Positions 21,554-31,669 of a stretch of DNA of 64,000 nt are shown here, in pieces. Numbering within the stretch: position 1 is the first letter of the stretch; each line of letters begins with the position of its first letter. The stretch is from Diacronema lutheri (Eukaryota > Haptophyta > Pavlovophyceae > Pavlovales > Pavlovaceae), in assembly GCA_019448385.1 (NCBI GenBank), contig JAGTXO010000014.1, positions 682,001 to 746,000 of the forward strand, read 5' to 3'. The notes under the pieces are model-generated. The model did no database searches. It was not told where the DNA came from and saw only the letters and a program-made list of their open reading frames with translations. The translations under genes were made by a program, and so were the position numbers.

Positions 21554-23364
21554 TCATAAGTCGCCTGAGCACAGCTCGAGCAGCTGCTCGATCGTGAGCG
21601 GCAGATTCATACTGTCGGCGAGCTGCGCAAAGTCAGCATCCGCGCTCGGCGCGCGAGGCGACGCATGCAAGCCGGTCGCCTCGGCTGGGAAGGCCGCGAC
21701 GGGCTGCGGCCACGCGCGCGAGACAGGGAAACCGTGGAGAGGGAAGGCGTTCACCGTCGCGTAGGCCGGCATGGCGGAGGCCTGCACGACGGCCGGGAAC
21801 GGCGAGGCGTGCAGCGGCGGCGCGTGCAGCGGCGGCAGCTGCTCTGAGACTGCCGGTGCCTCCGCCCCGCTTGGCTGCGCGCCGGGCGGAGCGCTCGGCG
21901 CGCCGGACTGGGGGGGGGGGGAAAGGGCGGGGCTCGTTGCACCGCTCAGCGAGTTGGCTTCGACGCGATGTGCGTCGGCTGAGTTCGACGCCGAGTTAGA
22001 GCGCGGGAGAGAAACCTCCGCCGGGCCGCACGCATCCGCGTTCGCAACGCAGGGGAGGCACGGCGGCTGCCGGGACGGGTACGGCGCGAGCGTAATGTCC
22101 GGATACGGCGCGAGCGCGATGGCGAGGACGGGCGCGGGCGGCGCGAGCTCCTGGCGCGTGCCGGCGACGGTGAGTCCGGGCCACGCGCAGCAGTGCAGGC
22201 AGACGAGTCCCGAGTCGCTCACATACATGCGTAGGCGGGGCTGCGTGTACGTGGAGAAGCGGCCGCTGCCCAGGCGCATGCGCATCGTGCAGTCGAGCGT
22301 GCCCTCGAGGTGCTGCGCGGTGGGCGTGTCGGGGCGCACCTGCGAGAGCATGCGCACGAACGCCGCCGTCATCTCGCGCTGCATCGCCACCGTATCGATC
22401 ATCTGCAGCCACGCCCTGTCGGCGACGCGCGGGTCGCCCGCCGGATTAAAACCGGAGATCGCGTCGAGGCGGGTCATGTCGCCATCGTGCGCCTGCGCCC
22501 AAAAGGCGCGGAACGCCACGTTGGGTAGGAGTGCGTGGCGGCCGTACCACTGCACCGTCGTGACCGCCGGCACCCCCAAGTGGCCGTCCCACTCACGGAT
22601 GTAGTCAGGCATGACTGGTTCGCCAGCGGGCTGGTTTGCCGCGGCGGTCGCGGCGTGCGCCATCGCGAGCACCGCATCGTCCATCGAAAGTTTGAGCGCG
22701 CGCGCGACCTCCATCACCTCGCTCGTGAGGGCTGGCGCGCACGGCAAGCGCGCCACGCGACAGACGGCGCGACCACCGGGCGCGTGGGCCGAGGCGCACC
22801 GTTGAGCGTGGGCGCGCGCGCGCCAGCGGCCGCGCGCTCGCGCGCGCGGCGCGCACCCCAATTTTGCGCCTGCCGCGCGATGGCAAAGGCGCGGCGGACG
22901 ATCTCGAGCTTGAGTGGCTTGGACGCTACGTCCGCCATCTGCCTGCAGAAAAGCTCCCACGTCGAGCAGATGCCCGAGACCGTCCGATCGCCCGCGCTCA
23001 CGAGTTCGCCCCCTCCGCCGTCTGCGGGCGCCCACGCGAAGGGCGTGAGAGCGCCGGGCTGCACGCCCGGCTGCGGCACTGCTGGAGATACGCCCACCGC
23101 TTGCGCGCCATTCGCCTCATGCGGCTGCAGCGCGTCGCCGCTCGCGTCCGCGTCTCTGCGCGGCGGCTTGATGAGCAGCGCGCGCACCGCCGGGCTGAGG
23201 CGCTTCGTCGTGTCCGGGATGCGCGGCCTGCCCTGGCGGCTCGGCGGGTTCTCAATGCACGCGAGGCCGAGGCGGGCGCAGCGTGTGCACACCCTGCTCG
23301 CGCAGTGCGCGAGGTCGCACTTGACCTTGGAGATTCTGCAGGCTTTGCAGCCCACCTTCACCAT
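21554..23364 (-). CDS. Zn(2)-Cys(6) fungal-type transcription factor
   Basis: Exons on the minus strand are 23364-22857 and 22731-21554, giving 561 aa. Donor is GTGCGC and acceptor GCCAG, joined in phase. Near the start is CKACRISKVKC, then CASRVCTRCARLGLAC. The six cysteines follow C-x2-C-x6-C-x9-C-x2-C-x6-C, the binuclear zinc cluster typical of fungal Gal4-type DNA-binding domains, which also occurs in some algae. A basic stretch follows. The middle (SEVMEVARALKLSMDDAVLAM...FWAQAHDGDMTRLDAISGFN) may be a regulatory region, and the C-terminus is Pro/Ser/Ala-rich, typical of activation domains. A 12-nt G run at 21910-21921 codes prolines. DNA target unknown. Confidence 0.85.
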
Positions 23365-23465
23365 CGTGCCCCCTCGACGGATGGCAGAAATGTCAAATCA
23401 AAATAATTGCCAAGAATTGGTCATGATGGCGCGGATTCCCCGCCCCCCTCGTGGCTCGTGGACAG

Positions 23466-26400
23466 CTACAGACGCCACGCGTCGTGCAGGGCCGCCAGCC
23501 GCATGACGGCATCGTCTGAGCGCGCGGCGGCGGCGACTGCGCGTGCATTGTGCGGCACGAGCGCGCCGCGCCATCCGCCGCTGCCGTTGAGCTCCGCAGC
23601 CTCCTCCACGCCCGCGGCAAGCGGCGTGAGGTGCGCGTCGAGCGCCTCGAGCGCGCCAACGGCGGCGCTCACCTCGGCGTTGAGCGCCGCACACGCGGCG
23701 CGGAAGGCGCGCCACGCGCTCGCGCCCATCGGGTCGAGCGCGACGGCCACGCCATCAGGCAGCCCAGCTCCCGGCGCCAGCAGTCGCGTGAGCGCATACT
23801 GTGCGCATTCGTCCGCACGCGCGCCTCGAGCCTCGAGCGAAATTGCAAGCGCGCGCGAGAGCGGCCGGCAGGTGAGCGCGAGCGTGCACGCCGTGCCGGC
23901 CGAATGCCCAACCATGCGCAGCGCGCCGCACGCGTCGCCCGCATCCATGCTCGCCGCGCCATCGTGCGGCGCAAGCGCGTCAGTTCGACCCTCAACCTCC
24001 GTCTCCGCCTCGGCCTCGGCCGCAGTCGCGACGTGGAGCTGCAGCGCGTCGGCGATCGCGCGAGGCAGCGCGTTGACGAGCCGCCATGCGCGCGCGTCAT
24101 CGGGATCGCTCGCCCACGCTCCGCCATTGCGTTCGCCACCGCCGACGCCGGCTCGCGTACCAAGCTCCTGAGGCGCGCGCGACGACACGATGGCCGGCCC
24201 GGGCAGCAGAAGCAGCTCGAGGCGCGCGCGGTAGGCGGAGGGGAGCGGCAGCGACGGGCGCGCGCGCGCGGCGCACGAGCCGTCGGGCGTGCGCGACGCT
24301 TGTGCGAGCTCGGTGACGCCCAATCGCAGAAGTGCGAGCGCGACGGCGTGCGTGCGTGGCGGTGTTGCGGGAGCGCCGGCGGCTCCGCGAGAGGCGGCTA
24401 TCGTCGGCTGCGCGCAGCGCACGCGCTTGCGTGGCGTCGTGGCCAAAGGCGCGCCGCCCGCCGCGCCGACGGCCGTGTGGCGCGGCAGCGGCACGTCGAA
24501 ACCGCTCGCCTCGTCGCACCACGTACCCACGAGCTGCACGCAAAGTGGGCGTGCCGACCGATATGCGGCAAGAGGCAGTCGCACCGCGACGAGCGCCGTC
24601 GCGCTCGCCGCTCGCGCGCCCGTGGTGCGCGCCGCGCCGTCCACTGCGACGCGCGGCGGCAACGCGAGTAGGAACGTCTCACTCGCCGACTCGCACTCAT
24701 TTTCTGCGTCGCCATCGTGCGCGCGCCGCACACCGCGCTGCACGGCGCCGGTGGCGTCCGCGTCGCGCGCGCGCGGCGCGTGTCGGTCGTCTGGCGTGGT
24801 GGCCTCGGCGTTAAGCGCGTCCGACGGCGCGGAGAAGCGCGCGCGCGTAAACTGACGGCTCGCCGCGCTCTCGCCGCCGCATGCGTCGAGCCGCGTCGTC
24901 ACAAGTGCGCCAAGCGCAACGCGCACAATGCGTGGCTCGCGCACGCGCGCGCGCTCGCGTTGAGCTCGTTCGCCGCCCCCGACCTCAAGCGGACGCGGCG
25001 CGCAACCCGCTCCGTCATCGAGCTCGGCATCGAGCTCGCCGGCGCGTGCAGGCGCAAACAGCTGCTCCGTGTCGGCCCAGCTCGCGTGCACGCGCAGCTC
25101 GACAAGCAGCAGCCCGTTTTCAAAACGGGCGTGCACGCCGCTCGCCCTCAACTGCACGGCCGCGGCGTCCGCCTCGTGCACGCGCAGCGCGCCGTCCACT
25201 GCGCCACCCGCCGCTTCGCCGCCGTCGCGCCCCGCCGCGCACCCGGCCGCCTCGGCGCACAACCCTGTCGAGTTGCCAGGCGGCGCGGCTGGCGCGCTCG
25301 TGCCGTCGCCCGCCTCGCCCGCGCCCGCGAGCCCGCCCGCGCGCGGCGCCGGCCCTCGCCCAGTCAAAAGCGACGGGCCGTACGAGCACCCAGCCAGCGC
25401 AGTCGGCGCCGGCCGCGCGCCGCTCCGCTCCGCGGCCGGCGAGAGAGCGGAAGGTGGCGCACCGGACCTCCCGGACAGCGCCAGTCGCACGAGGCCGGCG
25501 CGCGCCGCCCATTGCGTGCGCGCGGCCGTCGCGTACGCGTCGCGCGCTGCGCCGTCGTATTTTAAAAGGGCGAGGGCGAGCTCGCTTACGTGCTCTGCGC
25601 CTTTGCGCTCGTCATCCGCCGTGCGGAGCGCGAGGGAGCCGGCACGCACGCGCGCGACCAGCGCCGAGCGCAGCTGGCCCAGCCGCGCCGAGCGCTGCGC
25701 GTGCGACGTGGCCAAAGCCGGCGCCCGCGCCGCGTCGGCGCCAGCCACGCTCGCGGCGCCGCCGTTTAAAAGCGCGACGCCGTCCACGCGCGCGGCGTTC
25801 CCGCATGCGGCGCCGGCGGCCGGCTCGCCGGCGCGCACCTCATCCGCGCCAGCCTCGGCGGGCTCGCGCGAGCGCTGCTCATTCGCAAAGGCCGCCGCTG
25901 CATCGCACACCACCCACTCCGCCGCGGCCGAGCCGCGCGTGCTGACCGTCCGCTCGCCGTGCTGCGCGGCGTCGCGCTCGCGTGCCGCTTCCGCGCCTCC
26001 GCCGGTGCATTGCGCGCAGGCAAGGCCGGGCGCGCGTGCGCTCGCACTCGCCTCGGCGCCGTGCGCGCCGTGCACGCCGTGCGCGTATGCGCTCAGTGTG
26101 CCGATGTCACTGTCTGCACGCAAGCACAGCCCGCACGCCGCCGCGCCTGAGATCCCCGCGCGGGTGGAGCGCGCGCCGCCGGCCGGCGGAGCGCCGCGCG
26201 GCGCAACGGTGCGTGCGAGGAGTAGGAGGAGGGTTGAGCTGTGCGGCTTGAGCCAGTCAGCCAGGAGCGGCGGCGCGAGCACCGAGCTGCCGCTGAACAG
26301 CGTCACTGAGCCCACTTGCGCACACCTGCCAACCGGCGGGCCGGCGCGCGCGCCCGGCTTGGCAAGGTCGCGCGCGGCGGACGATGCTGGGAGCGGACGC

Positions 26401-28266
26401 CCGCCTGGGGTCCAGCCGGGCTCGTCATACGCTGTGGCCGTGCACTGCCGCGCGTTCGGCAGCGCGTCGTCGTCCACCGCCGCGCCGTCGGCTCCGTCGC
26501 CGAAGAGGCGCAGCAGGGAAAGCGCGGTCGGCGCTGCCGCGCGCGGCACGCCGAGCTCTGAGAGCGCGCCGGCGTGCGCGCCTTCGTGCGGCGCGCGCTC
26601 GCCATCGCTCGCCGCGGCAGCTGGCGCGACGCAAAGCACACACGCGACCGGCTCTTGCCGCTCCGGCCCGCCGTGCTGCACGCCACGTGGGCCGCCGCCG
26701 CCGCCACTGCCGCCGCATCCACCGGCGCGCCGCACACCGCTAGCGCCTCCGCCGGGCGGGCCAGCCTGAATGTGCGCCCAGTGCACCCACCCAACCATGG
26801 CAGGCACGCCGTCAAGACGCCCGTATCGGCACAGCGCCTCGGCGCGCGCGCCGCGGCTCGCGGGCGCGCCGACGAGCAGCACCGAGCAGTCCGACAGCCC
26901 GAGCAGCAGCGCGTGCTCCCAGCCTCCGCCCGCATAGATGAGCGTTCGGGCGAGCACGCCGACAGCGTCGACCCCGCGCGCGCGCGCGCGCGCGCGCGCG
27001 GCGCATGGGCTCGGCCACGGAACGAGGCACGCGCAGCGCGCCAGCGGTGCGAGCCCAGCTTCGAGCCCGGCGCACAGCGCGAGAGCGTCGGCGCACGCTG
27101 CAGCGACGTTGCCGTTCGCCCATGCCGGCAGGCTTGGCCGAGGCGGGCGGCCATCGTGAGGCGGGCGGCCATCGTGAGGCGGGCGGCCATCGTGAGGCGG
27201 GCGGCCATCGTGCTCACCACCGTTCGTCTGCGCGGCAGGCAGCCGCTCGCCGCCCTCCGTGTAGTCCTCATCCTCCTCCCCCTCCTCCTCCTCCTCGTCT
27301 GCGAAGTCATACGCGCACAGCAGCTCGAAACGATCGCCTCGGCGCGCTGTGGCCGAGCCGTCACCATCGCTCAAGGCGAGCGCGCGATGCGCGAGCAGCG
27401 CCATCGACGGCGCGATGGCGCGCGAGGGCGCGCTTGCGCTTGCCGCGGAGCATTGCGGCGAGAAGGTGCACAGCACGCGCGAAGACGGCGTGAGCCCGCG
27501 GAACTCGCGCACGCTCAGGTCAAACCCGTCGCGCGCGTCGTCCGCGTCGTCCGCCTCGCCCGCGCCGCCGCACATGTCGGCGCGTCCGCCAACGCGCGGG
27601 CGATCGCCGCTCGCCGCCACGGGCTCCACTGACGCAAAGTAGAGCGTGCCATGCGACGAGCCTCGCCTGGCGTCCGCGTCATCGGCAGCTGCGAGGTCGT
27701 GCACGCACGCTGCCGGGCCGTGCGTGAGCGCGGCATGCCACACGCCGCCGCGCGCGAGCGTGTCAGTTGACGCGAGCGCGCGCAGCGCGAGCGAGAGACG
27801 CGCGCTAAACATGGCCACTGGTTGGTATGCGCACGCATGTACGTGCACGTGCCCGAGCTCAAAGTCGAGAAGCCCGCCAGCCGCCGCCGCCGGCGCCGCG
27901 GCGAAGAGCACAAACACGCGCGCCGCGCCGTCGTGCAGCCGGCTGCGCACGCGCTCGAGCGCGGCGACCGACGCATCCAGGATGGAGCCCACCGACGCGA
28001 ACGCTGCGCGCACGCGCGCGATCGCGCGCCGATCGCCACGGGTGAGATGAGCTCGATGGGCGCGTGCGTGCCGCACGGCGTGCACGCTGGCAGGCAGCGG
28101 CGCGGCGCGGCGACGCACGATGCACGGCGCACGTGCCAACCTCGACAAGCGAGGCTGACGGCCCGTCCACGCGAGCGACTGTCGCGGTGAACGTCGGGTG
28201 GTCGGCCTCGCGGGTCGAGCTTGGCGAAACGAGCACCAGGAGCCCATCCTCTGTGCACGCGCTCAT
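23466..28266 (-). CDS. Uncharacterised 1,584-aa protein
   Basis: Proposed exons on the minus strand are 28266-28133 and 28086-23466, joined in phase by a very short 46-nt intron (GTGCGC...CCAG). The start is ATG 28266 (MSACTEDGLLVLVSPSS), which reads more like protein than the ATG at 28247 in another frame. Most of the protein is Ala/Arg/Gly-rich with hydrophobic patches (for example FVLFAAAPAAAAGGLLDFEL and RTLIYAGGGWEHALLLGLSD), an acidic stretch (DEEEEEGEEDEDY) followed by four HDGRPP repeats (18-bp tandem repeat near 27156-27227), and beta-rich segments towards the C-terminus. I recognise no family. The GGG-x-E motif recalls chaperonin-like BBS proteins only faintly. The intron and start are the weakest parts of this call. 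Confidence 0.6.
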
Positions 28267-28361
28267 CGAGGTCCGATACACGCGCTCCGCGCCATCGCCT
28301 GTCACCTCAAGAGAGGACCGGCTTTGAATTCACGCCGTCCTTAAGACGCGGCTAGAACGCG

Positions 28362-29429
28362 TCATTCGATCTGCTTTCGCCCTTGCCCTTCCGCGCGGGC
28401 CGCGCCGGCTCCGACGGCCTCCTCCATCGCCATGACCGCTGTCGGCGCAACGTGCTCCGCCCGCGTCACTGGCACGAAGAGCGACAAACCCTCATGCACC
28501 ACAACCATGCCGAGCACGACGCAGCCGCCGCCGATCGTCCAGACGGATGGCACCTCGCCAAGGACGAGGAAGGTGGAGAGGGGGCCGAGCAGGCCCTCGA
28601 GCTGCATGATGAGCGAGACCTCGGCCGGCGGCGTCAACCGCACGGCGAGCGTCACGCTGAAGAGCGCGAAGCCAAGGCAGAGGCATCCGTTCAACCCGAT
28701 GAAGCCGAGCGCTTCGATCGATGGCAGCAGCGGCTCGAGCGGTGGGTGGAGCGTGGGCACGAGCGCGAGGCCGATGAGCGAGGCGAGGCACATGCCCGCT
28801 ACCGACGCATACACCATCGGCGTGCCCGGCGCACGCGCGCCCGCCGATCGGATCACGGTGAAGAACGCCGCCTGCGCGACGCCGGTCACGAAAGCAATCA
28901 CCATGCCCGCGACGTCGAGCCCGATGTCCCGCGCGCGCTCGGTGCCTGCGCCTTCGCCGGAGATCGCGACGCCCGCGACGACAATGGACGTACCTATGAG
29001 CGCGCCCACGTTGGCCCAGATCGTGCGCCAGAGCAGAGGCTCACCGAGCACAGGCTTGGTGAGCACCGACGTCCAGATCGGAGCAAGCGCCGTGAACGCG
29101 AGCACGTTCGCCGACGCCGTGAGGTAGAAGGCCAGGGTAAAGCCGGAGAAGAGGATGGCGGAGAAGACACCGCCAATAACGATGTGCAGGAGGCCGAGCC
29201 GGCTGACCGTCGGGCGCTGACACCGCTTGCCGCTCGAGCGCGAGAGCAGCGCTTCGGACGCGAGTTGCAGCGCGAGGAGCGTGACCGCGGCCATCGAGCT
29301 CTTCAATGCCACGATGATCGGCACGCTCGCGCCAGCCTCTGCCGCCAGCTTAACGAGCACGCCATCGGACGAGACCGCGACCGCCGCAAAAAGCGCGAGG
29401 GCCACGCCGCTCGCATCGTGGTTGCTCAT
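28362..29429 (-). CDS. EamA/DMT-superfamily transporter
   Basis: A 355-aa intronless protein starting MSNHDASGVALALFAAVAVSSD. It shows about ten hydrophobic spans in two halves, each resembling an EamA repeat: VSSDGVLVKLAAEAGASVPI near the start, then a later half ending in LTPPAEVSLIMQLEGLLGP and FLVLGEVPSVWTIGGGCVVLG. The E-x-x-L-x-x-L...F/L-GE pattern in the final helices is characteristic of drug/metabolite transporters. Its substrate cannot be told from sequence. It lacks introns, so a bacterial origin is possible but not shown. The AAGCGTCGTTAGTAT motif lies 115 nt upstream on the same strand. Confidence 0.85.
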   Translation of the reverse strand: MSNHDASGVALALFAAVAVSSDGVLVKLAAEAGASVPIIVALKSSMAAVTLLALQLASEALLSRSSGKRCQRPTVSRLGLLHIVIGGVFSAILFSGFTLAFYLTASANVLAFTALAPIWTSVLTKPVLGEPLLWRTIWANVGALIGTSIVVAGVAISGEGAGTERARDIGLDVAGMVIAFVTGVAQAAFFTVIRSAGARAPGTPMVYASVAGMCLASLIGLALVPTLHPPLEPLLPSIEALGFIGLNGCLCLGFALFSVTLAVRLTPPAEVSLIMQLEGLLGPLSTFLVLGEVPSVWTIGGGCVVLGMVVVHEGLSLFVPVTRAEHVAPTAVMAMEEAVGAGAARAEGQGRKQIE

Positions 29430-29543
29430 GGACCCGTCGTAGACCGGGTGGGTATCGTCGGCACGAACCTCCGACGCGGAGAACGCTCCAAACCAACGTT
29501 TCGGAGAACGGAGTATCTAAGCCGGGTATCTGGTAAAGCAGTA

Positions 29544-29558
29544 ATACTAACGACGCTT
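29544..29558 (-). promoter_or_regulatory. AAGCGTCGTTAGTAT motif upstream of the DMT transporter
   Basis: Exact match to the motif at 18152-18166. It reads in the sense direction of the transporter, 115 nt before its ATG. The similarity to the 18-kb site extends about 16 nt further 5' (CTG[CT]TGACCCG...), so this may be part of a longer shared element. On the sense strand it runs directly into TATTACTGCTTTAC. Confidence 0.4.
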
Positions 29559-29931
29559 TCCGACGGGTCAACAGATGGGGTCAGGAAGTGCGCAGCGAGG
29601 CGCCAGGCGGAGCAGGCCCAAAGGCCCACTCGCGCCTAGCCACCGCGCGCCGCCGCCCGCGCGCCGCCGCTCCGGTGGCCGCCGTCAATCACACCACCGG
29701 CCGACGCGCACGCGCACGCCGAGGCCCGAAGATCGTCGGCGACGACCGCCACCCCCGAGCCGCCGCCTGCCACGTCGCCAAGCCGCCCGCCGCCGCTGCA
29801 GAGCGCGACGCCCGCCGCCAGCGAGCCGCCGCCCTCCCCGCCGCGTCGCAGCCCCCTGCCGCCGCCGCGAAGCGTACCGCCACCCGCCGCCAGCGTGGCA
29901 AGCGCCGCGATGCTGGCCGCGTGGCCGCGCA

Positions 29932-31004
29932 CGCGCGCCCCGCCATCCCCAAACCCACCGACCGGGGCGAAAAGTACGTTGTTCGCGGTGCCGGCGCAGT
30001 CGATGGGCAGGGGCGGCGGGGCGCGCGGAGCGCGGCCAGCAGAGCGCGAGGGCGCAGCCGTCGCAAGCGAAGGTTTCGTCGTAGAGAAGGCCACGCCGCC
30101 GTCGCTCGTGCGGCCGTGCGCGCGCGCCCCGCCACCCCCAAACCCACCGACCGGGGCGAAAAGTACGTTGTTCGCGGTGCCGGCGCAGTCGATGGGCAGG
30201 GGCGGCGGGGCGCGCGGAGCGCGGCCATCAGAGCGCGAGGGCGCAGCCGTCGCAAGCGAAGGTTTCGTCGTAGAGAAGGCCACGCCGCCGTCGCTCGTGC
30301 GGCCGTGCGCGCGCGCCCCGCCACCCCCAAACCCACCGACCGGGGCGAAAAGTACGTTGTTCGCGGTGCCGGCGCAGTCGATGGGCAGGGGCGGCGGGGC
30401 GCGCGGAGCGCGGCCATCAGAGCGCGAGGGCGCAGCCGTCGCAAGCGAAGGTTTCGTCGTAGAGAAGGCCACGCCGCCGTCGCTCGTGCGGCCGTGCGCG
30501 CGCGCCCCGCCACCCCCAAACCCACCGACCGGGGCGAAAAGTACGTTGTTCGCGGTGCCGGCGCAGTCGATGGGCAGGGGCGGCGGGGCGCGCGGAGCGC
30601 GGCCAGCAGAGCGCGAGGGCGCAGCCGTCGCAAGCGAAGGTTTCGTCGTAGAGAAGGCCACGCCGCCGTCGCTCGTGCGGCCGTGCGCGCGCGCCCCGCC
30701 ACCCCCAAACCCACCGACCGGGGCGAAAAGTACGTTGTTCGCGGTGCCGGCGCAGTCGATGGGCAGGGGCGGCGGGGCGCGCGGAGCGCGGCCATCAGAG
30801 CGCGAGGGCGCAGCCGTCGCAAGCGAAGGTTTCGTCGTAGAGAAGGCCACGCCGCCGTCGCTCGTGCGGCCGTGCGCGCGCGCCCCGCCACCCCCAAACC
30901 CACCGACCGGGGCGAAAAGTACGTTGTTCGCGGTGCCGGCGCAGTCGATGGGCGGGGGCGGCGGGGCGCGCGGAGCGCGGCCAGCAGAGCGCGAGGGCGC
31001 AGCC
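29932..31004. repeat. 189-bp tandem repeat array, about 5.7 copies
   Basis: The marker AAGTACGTTG recurs at 29972, 30161, 30350, 30539, 30728 and 30917, exactly 189 bp apart each time. Copies are almost identical: one site alternates G/T (GGCCAGC or GGCCATC) and the first and last copies carry one or two further changes. Because 189 is a multiple of three, long frames stay open on both strands, for example a 63-aa unit with NPPTGAKSTLFAVPAQSMG on the plus strand and DCAGTANNVLFAPVGGFG on the minus strand. With so few variable sites the frames cannot be told apart, so no coding call is made. Confidence 0.95.
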
Positions 31005-31135
31005 TGGATGGCTAAGGCAGGCGCCGTCAAGGCAGCCGGCGTTCCGAAGCTGCCGGCCGGCACGGCCGCGCCGGCGCGCGCCGCGCCGACGGGGACCACG
31101 GCGCCTCGCAGCTGTAAAGCAGTAATAGAACCGGG

Positions 31136-31552
31136 ATGGCGCATGGCGGACGCACGCTCGCTCTGGTGATCGGGCTGGCGGTCGTCGCCGCTGCGGCGCA
31201 CAGCCTGACCCCGAGTGCTGCGCGCTCGATGGCGCGCAGCCCTACGTTGGGTGCTGCGCGCGCATCGCTGCTCAGGCCGTCGCGTCTCGTCGCATGTGCG
31301 CGCAAGCCGGTGTGGTCGTTTGTGCAGGCGCGAGAGTACGCTCGCAGCTTTGGCTTTGCCTCCGCTGCCGAGTACAAAGAGTACCGCTGCCCTGGCGCGT
31401 ACGCGCTCCCGCGCGAGCCCGAAGTTGTCTATGCTGCCGAGTGGGCGGGCTGGGATGACTTCATTGGCCTCATGAGAGGGGAGGGCGAGGTTGAGCGCAA
31501 GATGAATGGCCGCGTTGCTCGTGAGACTGATCGTGACACGATGGCAGGGTGA
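31136..31552 (+). CDS. Small integrase-repeat-like protein with an N-terminal leader
   Basis: A 138-aa single-exon protein starting MAHGGRTLALVIGLAVVAAAAHS. The hydrophobic leader followed by a Ser/Ala/Arg-rich stretch is compatible with a signal peptide plus transit peptide, that is, import into a secondary plastid. The mature part reads SFVQAREYARSFGFASAAEYKEY, then PREPEVVYAAEWAGWDDFIGL. This is the short E/Q-AR-x-Y/F-x-R-S-x-G...W-x-G-W-x-D-F/W-L/I-G module known as the integrase repeat unit, common in algal proteins. Its role is unknown. A 28-nt poly-C run begins 10 nt after the stop. Confidence 0.7.
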   Translation: MAHGGRTLALVIGLAVVAAAAHSLTPSAARSMARSPTLGAARASLLRPSRLVACARKPVWSFVQAREYARSFGFASAAEYKEYRCPGAYALPREPEVVYAAEWAGWDDFIGLMRGEGEVERKMNGRVARETDRDTMAG

Positions 31553-31558
31553 GGCGTG

Positions 31559-31561
<3 letters not shown>

Positions 31562-31589
<28 letters not shown>
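31562..31589. terminator. Poly-C run (28 nt) between convergent genes
   Basis: 28 consecutive C residues between the 31136-31552 (+) stop and the 31670 (-) stop. One of four such runs in tail-to-tail spacers of this window. A transcription pause or termination role is inferred from position only. Confidence 0.35.
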
Positions 31590-31669
31590 ATTCCCGGAGC
31601 ACGCTGCGCTCTTCCAAAGCAGCGTGCATCTGCAGTCTTCAACCTGGCGGCACAGGGGTGCCCGGCACA

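Larger units (their letters stand above)
29533..31127. repeat. Segment bounded by 14-nt direct repeats GTAAAGCAGTAATA
   Basis: GTAAAGCAGTAATA is present exactly at 29533-29546 and 31114-31127. Between them lies about 1.57 kb that contains the 189-bp tandem array and no gene I can support. The direct repeats could be a target-site duplication of an insertion, or duplicated upstream sequence of the two flanking genes (29429 minus, 31136 plus). I see no terminal inverted repeats inside. Confidence 0.6.

Noticed and set aside
26975-27001. Z-DNA-forming (CG)n tract as a regulatory site
   Set aside because: It lies inside a coding exon as Arg-Ala codons, and similar CG runs are common throughout the window.
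23466-28266. BBS-type chaperonin assignment
   Set aside because: Only a GGG-x-E motif resembles that family; the length and the rest of the sequence do not fit.
29932-31004. CRISPR-like or coding repeat array
   Set aside because: Units are 189 bp and contiguous with no unique spacers, so it is a tandem repeat. Near-identity of copies prevents choosing a coding frame.
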